From Methanobacterium paludis (GTDB lineage: Archaea; Methanobacteriota; Methanobacteria; Methanobacteriales; Methanobacteriaceae), in assembly GCF_000214725.1 (NCBI RefSeq), contig NC_015574.1, forward strand, positions 372,001 through 436,000: DNA of 64,000 bases, in the 5' to 3' direction. Under the pieces are notes generated by a model. That model saw only the letters and a program-made list of their open reading frames with translations. It searched no databases and had not been told where the DNA came from. The position numbers and the translations under genes were made by a program. Below are positions 17,710 through 26,508 of the stretch, in pieces (within the stretch, counting starts at the first letter, position 1; the number at the start of each line of letters is the position of its first letter).

Positions 17710-18807
17710 ATGAGTATTTATACATTATCATTAAAAAATTTTAAAAGAAGGAAGCTTAGAAGTGCTTTAACTATGTTAGGTGTGATGATTGGAGTAATTG
17801 CTTTAGTGGTTCTTGTGGGTATTGGTACGGGACTGACATCCTTTACAGAAGCTACATTTACCAATTTTTATGGGGATATTACAATCATGAACAGTACCGG
17901 TGGATCGGACGCATTGGCTTCTTCCAGTGATTCCTATTTGAGTGCAAACGCAGTATCCAAGATAGAGAACAACTCCCAACTCTATGATATTCAAAAACAA
18001 ACACAATTTAACAGCCAGATAAATAATATGTCTGTAACTGTTGTGGGATTGGGTGATTGGAATCAAATAAAGATAGCAAATGGAACTCAAGGCGTTGTTA
18101 TTAGCCAGTCACTAGTCGATGCTTTCAATTATAAAATTGGAAGTAACATAACCATTGAAGATCATAAATTCACAGTAACGGGAATAACCAACAGCGGAGG
18201 AGGAGCTCAAGAAGGGTTTGTGGTTTTAAACGTTGCTGATGCACTTCCTCTAAATGATAATCAAGTCTCACTTATTACAGCAAATACTAAAAGTGACCCG
18301 AATACTGTATCAAAAGAAATTGAGGGTAATATAAATGGAACCAGTGCATTAACAAAATCTGATTTAACAAAAGAGGTTGATGACGCGATAAACGGAATTC
18401 TGTTATTTGTTAGTGCAATAGCAAGCATTGCTCTTCTGGTAGGAATGATAAGCATTATAAACATCATGTTAGTTAACGTAACAGAGAGAACCAGAGAAAT
18501 TGGAGTGTTAAAAGCCATAGGCTTCACAAACAGAGAAATACTAGGAAGCATACTTGCAGAAGCTGGATTTTTAGGTTTAATAGCATCTACACTAGGGGTA
18601 ATCATAGCGGCAATTTTATTGGAAATAGTACTCATTGTACTCGCTCCTCAATTCAATATAAACGGCATCAGTCTTGCACAAATGTTACCGTTATGGTTGG
18701 TTGTGGGAGTAGTTGGTGGTGCCACTATTCTTAGTGTTTTAGCGGGTTTGTACCCTGCATGGAGGGCTTCAAGGTTGAATGTTGTGGAGGCGTTAAGGTA
18801 TGAATAA
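17710..18807 (+). CDS. ABC transporter permease, MacB/FtsX type
   Basis: This 365-residue protein begins with a short cytoplasmic piece and helix 1 (RRKLRSALTMLGVMIGVIALVVL). A large extracytoplasmic MacB-PCD-like domain follows (about 45-235), then three helices in the FtsX domain (about 235-355), with NIMLVNVTERTREIGVLKAIG and a C-terminal GLYPAWRASRLNVVEALRYE. Such permeases do not move solutes through a channel but work on lipids, lipoproteins or peptides (MacB, LolCDE). AGGGGG precedes ATG 17710. The ATPase gene overlaps its end by 8 bases, so the two are translated together. Confidence 0.92.
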   Translation: MSIYTLSLKNFKRRKLRSALTMLGVMIGVIALVVLVGIGTGLTSFTEATFTNFYGDITIMNSTGGSDALASSSDSYLSANAVSKIENNSQLYDIQKQTQFNSQINNMSVTVVGLGDWNQIKIANGTQGVVISQSLVDAFNYKIGSNITIEDHKFTVTGITNSGGGAQEGFVVLNVADALPLNDNQVSLITANTKSDPNTVSKEIEGNINGTSALTKSDLTKEVDDAINGILLFVSAIASIALLVGMISIINIMLVNVTERTREIGVLKAIGFTNREILGSILAEAGFLGLIASTLGVIIAAILLEIVLIVLAPQFNINGISLAQMLPLWLVVGVVGGATILSVLAGLYPAWRASRLNVVEALRYE

Positions 18808-19462
18808 TAGCAATGTAATTGAATTTAAGGATGTATGGAAAACTTATCCCATGGGAACAGAAGAAGTAAAAGCTCTTCGTGGTGTTAATCTAAAAATAAA
18901 AAAAGGTTCGTTTATAGCTATAATGGGGCCTTCAGGATCTGGAAAATCAACTTTACTCCATTTAGCAGGGATACTTGACACTCCAACAAAGGGAACTGTT
19001 TTGATGAATGGAAAAAACATAGAAGATTATTCTGGAAAAGAACAGGCAAAACTTCGAAGAGAAAATATTGGATTCATATTTCAGAGATTCAACTTAATGC
19101 CACAATTAAACGCCTTAGAAAACGTTATGTTACCAATGATCACTGCAGACAAAGAAAAAGCAAAAAAACTCCTGGATAAAGTTGGATTGTCTGGTAAATA
19201 TAACAGATTACAGAACCAACTTTCTGGTGGAGAACAACAAAGAGTATCAATAGCCAGAGCACTTGCAAACGATCCCACCATTTTACTAGCAGATGAACCC
19301 ACAGGAGAACTCGACACACAAAACACAAAAATTATAATGGAACTAATTAAAGATCTAAACGAAAAAGACGGGTTAACCATTGTAGAAGTGACTCACAATC
19401 CATTATCAGCTGAATTTGCAACGGAATTAATTAAAATGCAGGATGGAAATATAATCCGTTAA
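18800..19462 (+). CDS. ABC transporter ATPase, LolD/MacB type
   Basis: This 220-residue ATPase has a complete set of motifs: Walker A GPSGSGKST (43-51), Q-loop Gln95, signature LSGGEQQR (141-148), Walker B ILLADEP (161-167) and an H-loop in EVTHNP. It lacks a membrane part and powers the FtsX-type permease whose stop it overlaps. The type with EEVKALRGVNL is that of LolD/MacB/FtsE. The partner third component seen in bacteria (MacA) is not present nearby. Confidence 0.94.
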   Translation: MNNSNVIEFKDVWKTYPMGTEEVKALRGVNLKIKKGSFIAIMGPSGSGKSTLLHLAGILDTPTKGTVLMNGKNIEDYSGKEQAKLRRENIGFIFQRFNLMPQLNALENVMLPMITADKEKAKKLLDKVGLSGKYNRLQNQLSGGEQQRVSIARALANDPTILLADEPTGELDTQNTKIIMELIKDLNEKDGLTIVEVTHNPLSAEFATELIKMQDGNIIR

Positions 19463-19868
19463 CAGACGTGAAAATATTTATAAATTGGACCCAACAGAAT
19501 CTTAAATGTCAATTTGTGAATACATTCTATTTCTTCCTTTTTTTAGAATCAGTTAACTTGTCTCGAGATTCGCTTGCTCTATATCTGGCTTATATTGGAT
19601 TAATTAGGTTATATTTAGGATGAACAGATAAAAAATATTACTTTCATACCTTATTTTTCATAAAAAAATATAATACGATTGCATCTTAAACATGGTTGTA
19701 TTAAAAAGAATTTGTGGTAGGCAAAAATTTATTTAGTATTATCGCTCTTTATAATCAATAATTACATATATAAGTATAATGAATAAACATGATAAATGTA
19801 TTTTCATCCTAATTTTCAGTATACTAATCTCAAAAAAAATCTAAATATTAGATAAGTAGGTGATAAAC
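19463..19868. other. Non-coding region
   Basis: These 406 AT-rich bases separate the ABC operon from the acyl-CoA synthetase gene. ATTACATATATAAGTATAATG near 19761-19781 contains a TATA-like element about 90 bases before the next start. Nothing else stands out. Confidence 0.4.
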
Positions 19869-22028
19869 ATGCTTGATATGTTCAATGCAAAATCAATTGC
19901 GGTAATAGGTGCATCGGAGACAAAAGGTAAAATTGGATACGATATAATGAAATCCCTTTTGAATTACTACAAGGGAAAAATTGTCCCGGTCAATCCTAGA
20001 GGTGGTAAAATACACGGCCTTCCTGCGTATACATCAATAAAAGAACATGGTCCTGTAGATCTTGCAGTTATAACCATCCCTTCCCATATAATTCCAGCAA
20101 CAGTTGAAGAATGTGGAGAAACTGGAATAAAAAATATTGTTGTTATTTCAGCTGGATTTAAAGAGGTTGATGAAGAAGGGGCTAAACTTGAGAATCAAAT
20201 GGTGGAGATATGCAAACGATACGATATTAAACTTGTGGGTCCTAACTGTCTGGGTATAATGAATACATACAACGATATGAATGCATCTTTTTCTTCTGAT
20301 ATCGCCCATAAAGGTAAAATATCTTTCATGACTCAGTCTGGAGCTATCATGGCAGCTATTCTTGATTATGCTGATAAAAAGAATATAGGATTTTCCAGAA
20401 TTGTCAGTCTTGGAAATAAAGCCATGATCAATGAAAATGATTGTATAAAAGATTTCATGGAAGATGAGAATACCGAAGTTATATCTGCATATCTTGAGGG
20501 TATTGTTGATGGTCGTGGTTTTATAGAGGCCAGTAGAACTGCCTCCCGGAAAAAACCCGTTCTTGTTATAAAAGCTGGAAGAACCTCCAAAGGATCTGAA
20601 GCAGTTTCCTCCCATACTGGTACTATTGCTGGTTCTGACTCTGCATATGAGGCAGCATTCTCCCAATGTGGAATTATACGTGTAAATTCCCTTGATGAAC
20701 TGATGGATTACAGTAGTGCTTTAGCATTATCTCCCCTTCCAAAGGGAAATAAAATAGTCATACTCACAAACGCCGGTGGTCCAGCTATTATGACCACGGA
20801 CGTTGCAATAAGATCTGGCCTTGAACTCGCTCAACTCACCTGCGAGACCCGGCAAAAGTTGAAGGATGGATTACCTGAAACTGCAAGTGTTAAAAATCCT
20901 GTAGATGTATTAGGGGATGCAAGTCCAGAGAGGTATGCATTTGCTCTTGATACTGTTTTAGAGGATCCCAACGTGGATGGAATAATTTATCTGGTAACAC
21001 CTCAATCTGTTACTGATGCTGAAGGAATTGCCAAAGTTGCAATTGAACATGCGGCTACATCTGAAAAACCAATTTTATGCAGTTTCTTTGGAGGAACCAG
21101 TTTTGGAGGTGCTGAAAAACTTCTAGCCAAAAAACAGGTTCCAAATTATCTGTACCCTAAAAGAGCTGTAAAGAGCATGAAAAAATTATACGATTACAGC
21201 ATCATCAAAGACCAGGAATATCCTAAACCTCATGAATTTGATGTTGACAAAGTTTTTGTTAAAAACATAATCGAAGATGCCAAAGAAAAAGGTATTCATA
21301 CCCTTGGTCTTGAATCGTTGGATATACTAAAAGCATATGGAATTCCAACGGTAGGTACCTCAATTACAAAAACCGTTGAAGAGACAGTGAAATCTGCTGA
21401 AGAAATTGGATATCCATTGGTTATGAAGATAGTCTCTCCACAAATTTCACATAAATCTGATGTTGGTGGAATCAAACTCAACCTCAACAACGCAGAGGAA
21501 GTTAAGGCAGCTTATGAAGATATGATGGAGAACATACCTAAAAAAGAACCTGAAGCAGATCTTGAGGGTGTTCAACTACAGAAAATGTTGTCTGGTGGTA
21601 AAGAAGTGATCATAGGTATGGTCCAAGATCCTACTTTCGGTCCTATGCTCATGTTTGGACTTGGCGGTATATACGTTGAAGTATTAAAAGACGTTAAATT
21701 CGCAATTGCACCTGTAACTAAAATTGAAGCAGAAGATATGATAAGTGGAATTAAAACTCATGAACTTCTTGAGGGAACACGAGGAGATGAAGCAAAGGAT
21801 ATTGAATCTATTACAAATATAATATTAAGGATTTCACAACTTGTCACAGACTTCCCAGAGATCAACGAGTTTGAGATCAACCCACTAATGGTCTTTGACG
21901 AAGGAGAAGGAGCATTAGCCGTTGATATGAGATTAATGTTGAAAGAAGGTGAAATCAACCCATTAATGGCTTTTGATGGGGGAGAAGGAGCAGTAGTTTC
22001 TGATAAAGTGGAGTTGAAGGAGGATTAA
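19869..22028 (+). CDS. Acetyl/acyl-CoA synthetase (ADP-forming), fused alpha and beta subunits
   Basis: This 719-residue enzyme makes acid plus ATP from acyl-CoA, ADP and phosphate, or the reverse. The alpha part has a CoA-binding fold (IAVIGASETKGKIG, about 8-21), GPNCLGIMN and SHTGTIAGSD (about 247-256) with the phospho-histidine. The beta part is an ATP-grasp domain (about 470-690) with GYPLVMKIVSPQISHKSDVGG. ATG 19869 fits GGTG at 19858-19861 better than the GTG at 19860. The last 51 residues are a 26-residue tandem duplication of the EINPLM metal-site segment, so the C-terminus is extended by about 25 residues. In a methanogen it may interconvert acetate or aryl acids with their CoA esters. 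Confidence 0.92.
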   Translation: MLDMFNAKSIAVIGASETKGKIGYDIMKSLLNYYKGKIVPVNPRGGKIHGLPAYTSIKEHGPVDLAVITIPSHIIPATVEECGETGIKNIVVISAGFKEVDEEGAKLENQMVEICKRYDIKLVGPNCLGIMNTYNDMNASFSSDIAHKGKISFMTQSGAIMAAILDYADKKNIGFSRIVSLGNKAMINENDCIKDFMEDENTEVISAYLEGIVDGRGFIEASRTASRKKPVLVIKAGRTSKGSEAVSSHTGTIAGSDSAYEAAFSQCGIIRVNSLDELMDYSSALALSPLPKGNKIVILTNAGGPAIMTTDVAIRSGLELAQLTCETRQKLKDGLPETASVKNPVDVLGDASPERYAFALDTVLEDPNVDGIIYLVTPQSVTDAEGIAKVAIEHAATSEKPILCSFFGGTSFGGAEKLLAKKQVPNYLYPKRAVKSMKKLYDYSIIKDQEYPKPHEFDVDKVFVKNIIEDAKEKGIHTLGLESLDILKAYGIPTVGTSITKTVEETVKSAEEIGYPLVMKIVSPQISHKSDVGGIKLNLNNAEEVKAAYEDMMENIPKKEPEADLEGVQLQKMLSGGKEVIIGMVQDPTFGPMLMFGLGGIYVEVLKDVKFAIAPVTKIEAEDMISGIKTHELLEGTRGDEAKDIESITNIILRISQLVTDFPEINEFEINPLMVFDEGEGALAVDMRLMLKEGEINPLMAFDGGEGAVVSDKVELKED
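21873..22028 (+). repeat. 78-base tandem duplication at the 3' end of the synthetase gene
   Basis: Two in-frame units of 78 bases (21873-21950 and 21951-22028) encode EINPLMVFDEGEGALAVD and EINPLMAFDGGEGAVVSD with similar tails. The second has diverged in sequence, so the duplication is not recent. EINPL is the usual end-of-domain motif of ATP-grasp beta subunits and normally occurs once. Confidence 0.9.
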
Positions 22029-22359
22029 ATCCTTCTTTAATATTTTTTTTAATCTCAAATAATAGGTTTAATTCACGTAAATATTTTTTACTGTTTTTTT
22101 TAGTGTGTAGTTTTTAAGTAATTTGCATTCATTGGTATGCATTAAACAGAACTTTAGGTTTCATTGATCAAATTTTTATGAACAAAAAATACTAATCATT
22201 ATATTGGGTTATCATTATGTTCCAGCTTTTTGATGTAATAATTAATCAATGATAATAAACAGATAATTATTAAAAGTGCAGTTTCTTTCTTTGAAAAAAA
22301 ATTTAATGCTACCTTGATAAATAGGTCTGAATTGATTCCTTATCTGGAGGGGAAGAAAA
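22029..22359. other. Non-coding region
   Basis: These 331 bases of AT-rich DNA contain T-runs right after the synthetase stop (22044-22051) that may end transcription. GGAGGGGA (22346-22353) at the end is the ribosome binding site of the next gene. Confidence 0.45.
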
Positions 22360-22983
22360 ATTCAGTTTGATGTCACGATTTTAACGCTTATCAGCATATT
22401 TGCATTAACTGTAGTTACCATTCTCCTGATGAAATACCTGTACAGACCGGATCCTCATTACAGTGAACATTACGGGGATGAAATTGTTCTTTTTCACAGT
22501 GAAGATAGGTACGAACGGGAGATATGGGGATTTAATTTGATAGATTCACTTGAAGACCTGAAAAATAGGGGAGAACTCACGGGCAACCTTGAACTCAAAG
22601 TTATCGTTGGAGAATTTAACGAGGACACGCAGGAGATCATTAAATATGCAGTTAATCATCAATTTGAGTTAATCGTAATTATAGGAGGTCCCAGAGTATA
22701 TTGTGAGGATAGAAGGGACATTTACACAATTCTTGATAAATATAAACATATCAAATACTTGATTCTGCCAAAAAGACCCACAAAACACTTCATGATCTTC
22801 AATAAAAATCATTTATTCATTGAAAGGCCCCATAGACATTATGAAATCCGTGATACAGTTGGGATTAAGAATGCTAAACATGAACTTGTAGAAATTTATG
22901 ACGATGTATTTATTAAAATGTTAAAATATGCCAAACCAGTCACTAAAGAAGATATACTAAAAATTAAATGTTATAAAAGCTGA
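22360..22983 (+). CDS. Membrane-anchored protein of unknown function, probable AUU start
   Basis: The frame is open from 22336 and encodes a clear N-terminal membrane helix (FDVTILTLISIFALTVVTIL) before the first ATG at 22429. No ATG, GTG or TTG exists in frame upstream of that ATG. A strong GGAGGGGA (22346-22353) sits 6 bases before an ATT codon at 22360, so initiation at AUU is the most likely start, giving 207 residues. Starting at 22429 would lose the anchor and leave no ribosome binding site. The soluble part (GDEIVLFHSEDRYEREIWGF, FELIVIIGGPRV, KYLILPKRPTKHF) has an alternating alpha/beta look. No family is recognised. The next gene follows after 16 bases. Confidence 0.65.
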   Translation: MQFDVTILTLISIFALTVVTILLMKYLYRPDPHYSEHYGDEIVLFHSEDRYEREIWGFNLIDSLEDLKNRGELTGNLELKVIVGEFNEDTQEIIKYAVNHQFELIVIIGGPRVYCEDRRDIYTILDKYKHIKYLILPKRPTKHFMIFNKNHLFIERPHRHYEIRDTVGIKNAKHELVEIYDDVFIKMLKYAKPVTKEDILKIKCYKS

Positions 22984-22999
22984 AAGAAGGTGCTAAAAA

Positions 23000-23422
23000 A
23001 TGGATATTAATGTTTTGATACCTGCATTCATGGTCATCAGCGTGGCAGGATCTTCCCTGTCTATAGCAGCATATTCTGCATTTAATGAAAGGACCAACGA
23101 TAAAAAACTGTTATTAATCATTGCAAGTTTTTTTGCATTCGCATTTTTAGTAGTTCTCATCTTATCATTCCTTACACTGGAAAATTTATCATTTTACCAG
23201 TACATATTCTCTTTAACGTTTTACGCACTGATTTTTCTGGCAGTACTATCAATTATAGGATTCATCTTTCATCGTTTACAGTTTGAGAGGAATACTCAAC
23301 ATGATGAATTAATAGAAGCAATAGATATTGTAAAAATCAATAAAGATGGTTTATACAGTTCAATTAGTTTATTTGAATCTGAAGCCTCGCAAGAAGCTAA
23401 AAAAATAGATGAATCTAATTAG
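23000..23422 (+). CDS. Membrane protein of unknown function
   Basis: This 140-residue protein has three hydrophobic segments (about 3-25, 34-57 and 68-92) followed by a charged, probably cytoplasmic, tail of about 45 residues rich in E, D, K and S. GAAGGTG 7 bases upstream fixes ATG 23000. It lies 16 bases after the anchored protein gene, so the two form a small operon of membrane proteins. No family is recognised. Confidence 0.65.
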   Translation: MDINVLIPAFMVISVAGSSLSIAAYSAFNERTNDKKLLLIIASFFAFAFLVVLILSFLTLENLSFYQYIFSLTFYALIFLAVLSIIGFIFHRLQFERNTQHDELIEAIDIVKINKDGLYSSISLFESEASQEAKKIDESN

Positions 23423-23478
23423 GATTATGAATTTTAGTCCTTAAAAGAATATAAAGATTATTTTAAAATATGATGTTT

Positions 23479-23514
23479 TAATTTCTAAAATACGGCTCTA
23501 ATTTCTAAAATACG
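23479..23514. repeat. Direct repeat, 20-base period
   Basis: TAATTTCTAAAATACG occurs at 23479-23494 and 23499-23514. It lies in the gap before a DUF5518-type gene. Confidence 0.6.
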
Positions 23515-23661
23515 ATGTTCTGCTACTGGTTTTATAATTCTTCCAATTTTTTCTTATCTTCAAATAAATTTGGAGGTTAATTAATAAAACGTTTTATTAT
23601 TTAAAAAACAGATAATAACACTACTATATATCAAGTATATTTCCAAAATGGGGGTAATCTG

Positions 23662-24021
23662 ATGGTGAAATGGAGTGTTGTGTTTGTAGGTTTTATTTTA
23701 TCGATAGTGTTTTCGGCCATATTTGGAATGCTCTCCCCTACGTGGGGATCTAACCTTGGACTCTTTATAGCAGGTTTAATAGTGGGATTGATGGTTGGTG
23801 GTGTTTGGGATGGTCTGGCCAATGCTGCAGTTGCAGGTGCCTTCGGAGCCATAGTTATAGCTATCCTTATCCTGGTTGGGGGAGCAATATTTGCAGGTTT
23901 AGCAGGTTTTGTAGCTGGAGCAGTTACGGGAGGTTTGCTTGTAATAGTTGCCTTGATACAATCTTTGGTAGTCATGGGATTAGGAGGAGCTATCGGAGGC
24001 CTTCTCAGGGGTAAAGGCTAA
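23662..24021 (+). CDS. DUF5518-type glycine-rich membrane protein
   Basis: This 119-residue, very hydrophobic protein has about four helices full of G, A and V (GLIVGLMVGGVWDGLANAAVAGAFGAIV, GGAIFAGLAGFVAGAVTGG). This pattern is seen in DUF5518 proteins that are common in methanogens and haloarchaea. GGGGG lies about 9 bases before ATG 23662. It has no operon partner, and its function is unknown. Confidence 0.75.
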   Translation: MVKWSVVFVGFILSIVFSAIFGMLSPTWGSNLGLFIAGLIVGLMVGGVWDGLANAAVAGAFGAIVIAILILVGGAIFAGLAGFVAGAVTGGLLVIVALIQSLVVMGLGGAIGGLLRGKG

Positions 24022-24268
24022 AAAAAATCAAAATTCTTCTATTTTAATGAAAAATACTTTCTTTTTAAATAAACAATACCGTACTTTTTTCTAAAATAAA
24101 TATTTTTTTTAAAATGATTAATTTTCAAACGATTAAGATGAATTAATTTAATAAAAAAAACGTGATCGAGATAAGAATTAAAAAAAACCTTGTTCCGGGT
24201 AAGAATTAATAAAAAAAGGTTAATTTGAACGTTTTCAGAACATTCATGGATGCTTCAAATCTCAGTGT

Positions 24269-25402
24269 TTAAAGGTTCTCCAAGCATTCATCCCTCAGTA
24301 TCTTGGAGTCTTCATTATCCGAATTTATAATTAGTGCTTTTTTAAAGCAGTTCATGGCATCTTCAAATTGGTGTAACTCCATGAATGCAACCCCCTTGTT
24401 GTTCCAAATTATATCGTTTCCAGTGTCAAGGCTTAGGGCTTTATCGTAGCAGTCAATTGCCTCTTTGAAACGACCAAGCTCTAGAAGGGCGTTTCCTTTA
24501 CGGTTCCACGTGGATGCGTCAATTGAATCATCAAGACAGAGTTCCAGGGATTTGTCGTAGCATTCAAGGGCTTCATCAGCTTTATCCATCTCAGACAGAA
24601 TGTTTCCTTTTGCATTCCAGACATCAGGGTCTTCGGGGTTGATTTCCAGTATCCTGTTGTAAAAGTCCAAAGCTTCCTGGAACCTTCCAAGTACCTCTAG
24701 AATAAACCCCCTCCAGTAAAGCACAACAACATTCTCAGAGTTCAATTTAAGAGCTTTGCCATTAGATTTCAATGCTTCTTCAGGTTTGTTGGAGTTTAAA
24801 AGAGCTATTGCCTTGTTGTTCCATATGAACTCATTTTTTGGGTCTAGTTTCAGGGCTTTGTCGTAGCATTCAAGGGCTTCATCGAACTTTCCGAGACGTG
24901 AAAGGTTATCCCCCTTCTTATTCAAGAGGTAAACATCTTCAGGGTCGATGTTAAGCGCGGCACTGTAACACATAACAGATTTATTGAACTTACCAACATC
25001 GAAGAGTATATCTGCCCTTTTAGTTATCATGGACTTTTCATCTATCTTTTTACCTTCCCACTCATCGACTGGAAGCTTTTTAAATCTTATAACCTGGAAC
25101 AGGGAATCCTTTTTTGTATCATTGGGGTACATCTTTTTGAACTCTGTTTCGAGTTCTGAAGCATTATTAAACCCCTCTTCACGAGCCAGGGCATCATCTT
25201 TAATGAGATCTTCGAATTTCACAACCTCAACATCGGTGACTTTGGCTTCGAACAGCTTTCTTCGCTCCTTTGAAACCAGGTTCCAGTAACAGTGCAGCCT
25301 GTCACCATGGGATAAAGGTTTCTTCCAGAGTTTCCTGATTGTGGTAGTCTTTTTGCCTGTTATAAGCTCAACATGACGACTTCCAAAGAGTAAGATTGGT
25401 AT
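24269..25402 (-). CDS. ASCH-domain/TPR fusion protein, probable AUA start
   Basis: The first 95 or so residues are an ASCH domain (PILLFGSRHVELITGKKTTTIRKLW, GDRLHCYWNLVS, then FEAKVTDVEVVKFEDL). About eight TPR repeats follow to residue 375 (for example ALECYDKALKLDPKNEFIWN). The only canonical start in frame is a GTG at 25222, inside the ASCH domain. A stop codon lies just upstream at about 25417, and between them only an ATA at 25402 fits GGAGGG (25415-25410), 7 bases away, and the usual family start (M-P-x-L-L-F). I therefore propose AUA initiation. ASCH domains bind RNA, and TPRs mediate protein contacts. Confidence 0.7.
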   Translation of the reverse strand: MPILLFGSRHVELITGKKTTTIRKLWKKPLSHGDRLHCYWNLVSKERRKLFEAKVTDVEVVKFEDLIKDDALAREEGFNNASELETEFKKMYPNDTKKDSLFQVIRFKKLPVDEWEGKKIDEKSMITKRADILFDVGKFNKSVMCYSAALNIDPEDVYLLNKKGDNLSRLGKFDEALECYDKALKLDPKNEFIWNNKAIALLNSNKPEEALKSNGKALKLNSENVVVLYWRGFILEVLGRFQEALDFYNRILEINPEDPDVWNAKGNILSEMDKADEALECYDKSLELCLDDSIDASTWNRKGNALLELGRFKEAIDCYDKALSLDTGNDIIWNNKGVAFMELHQFEDAMNCFKKALIINSDNEDSKILRDECLENL

Positions 25403-25741
25403 GTAACACCCTCCAAACTATGAGTTAAAATAATTTAAAAACATTAATTCTTCTTAAAATACTTTAATTCTCATTTAAATACTTTAATTCTTCTTAAAAT
25501 GATATTTAATTAATCCTTATTAATGTTTATAATCTAACGTTTATATCTAACATTTATAATAATCTAACTAATCTTGTAATTCCTGTGAATTCATTAAGAT
25601 TTGATTTAAGATTTGTGTTTTCGTATTCATTTTAGAAAATTGTGCTAGGTTATTTTGCAACTATTCTAAGTACATCATTTCATTGTCTGTTTATCATTCC
25701 CCAGTTTGATTCCCCAGTTCATTCCATAGTCTCATTTAGTT
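25403..25741. other. Non-coding region with short AT-rich repeats
   Basis: These 339 bases hold repeats of AATTCTTCTTAAAAT with AATACTTTAATTCT units (25445-25501). Near 25529-25567, three TTTATA(N)TCTAAC-like units follow at about 14-17 bases. No gene was found. Confidence 0.5.
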
Positions 25742-26455
25742 TCATTCCACAACTTCAGCAGCGAACTCAGATGTTATGATCTTAACCTTCTTTAAAAAGG
25801 GTTTCACAGTCTTTGCAATTTCTAAAAGCTCATCCCTGGAGGGGTTAGGTGTTTGATGAAGTTTATCATCTGCAACAACCTTGTTTCTGAACTGCTGAAT
25901 GGTATAAACGTCACAATTTATGGTCTTTGCAATTTCCAGAACGTCTTCGGGGTCCAGAAGGTCTGGAACGTATGTTGTCCTGCACTCAAGGTAGGTACCT
26001 GATTTAAGGCAGACTTCCATGCTCTCTCTGGCACATTCACCTGGATCTCTGCTTAGGTGGCATTTACCCAAAACCTTCTCGTAATTATCGAAGGGGGCTT
26101 TGACATCCATTGCAACGTAATCAATCCAATCTATAAGTCTTTCAAGTTTGTCTGGATAGTATCCATTTGTTTCAAGTTTAACTTGTAAGTTGCATTGTTT
26201 ACAGTACTTTAAAACTTCCAAAAGCTCTTTATCCTGGATGAGTGGTTCTCCACCTGTTATAACAACACCATCTATGAAATCAGAGGAATCTTTGATCTTC
26301 TCAATGATGTCATGGGTTGATACTGTATTCCCTCCCTCAATAAGGTCTGGATTGTGGCAGTAAGGACAGGTTAGCATGCATTTTGCAGTAAAAATAACAA
26401 GAGACATTTTACCGGGAAATTCAATTGATGATACGAGCATTGTGCCTATTTCCAT
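25742..26455 (-). CDS. Anaerobic ribonucleotide reductase activating protein (NrdG-like radical SAM)
   Basis: This 237-residue radical SAM enzyme has the CX3CX2C cluster motif at Cys26, Cys30 and Cys33 (KCMLTCPYCHNPD), the GGEPL motif (VVITGGEPLIQD, about 64-75) and KLETNGYYP. It matches the archaeal anaerobic NTP-reductase activase branch (pyruvate-formate-lyase-activating-like), which makes the glycyl radical on NrdD. No NrdD is adjacent. It lies 53 bases downstream of hisC on the same strand. The exact target is inferred from family. Confidence 0.85.
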   Translation of the reverse strand: MEIGTMLVSSIEFPGKMSLVIFTAKCMLTCPYCHNPDLIEGGNTVSTHDIIEKIKDSSDFIDGVVITGGEPLIQDKELLEVLKYCKQCNLQVKLETNGYYPDKLERLIDWIDYVAMDVKAPFDNYEKVLGKCHLSRDPGECARESMEVCLKSGTYLECRTTYVPDLLDPEDVLEIAKTINCDVYTIQQFRNKVVADDKLHQTPNPSRDELLEIAKTVKPFLKKVKIITSEFAAEVVE

Positions 26456-26508
26456 TTTTATCGTCCTGTTAAATGATTAATTATTAATTAAACGGGCCTT
26501 ATATTAAA

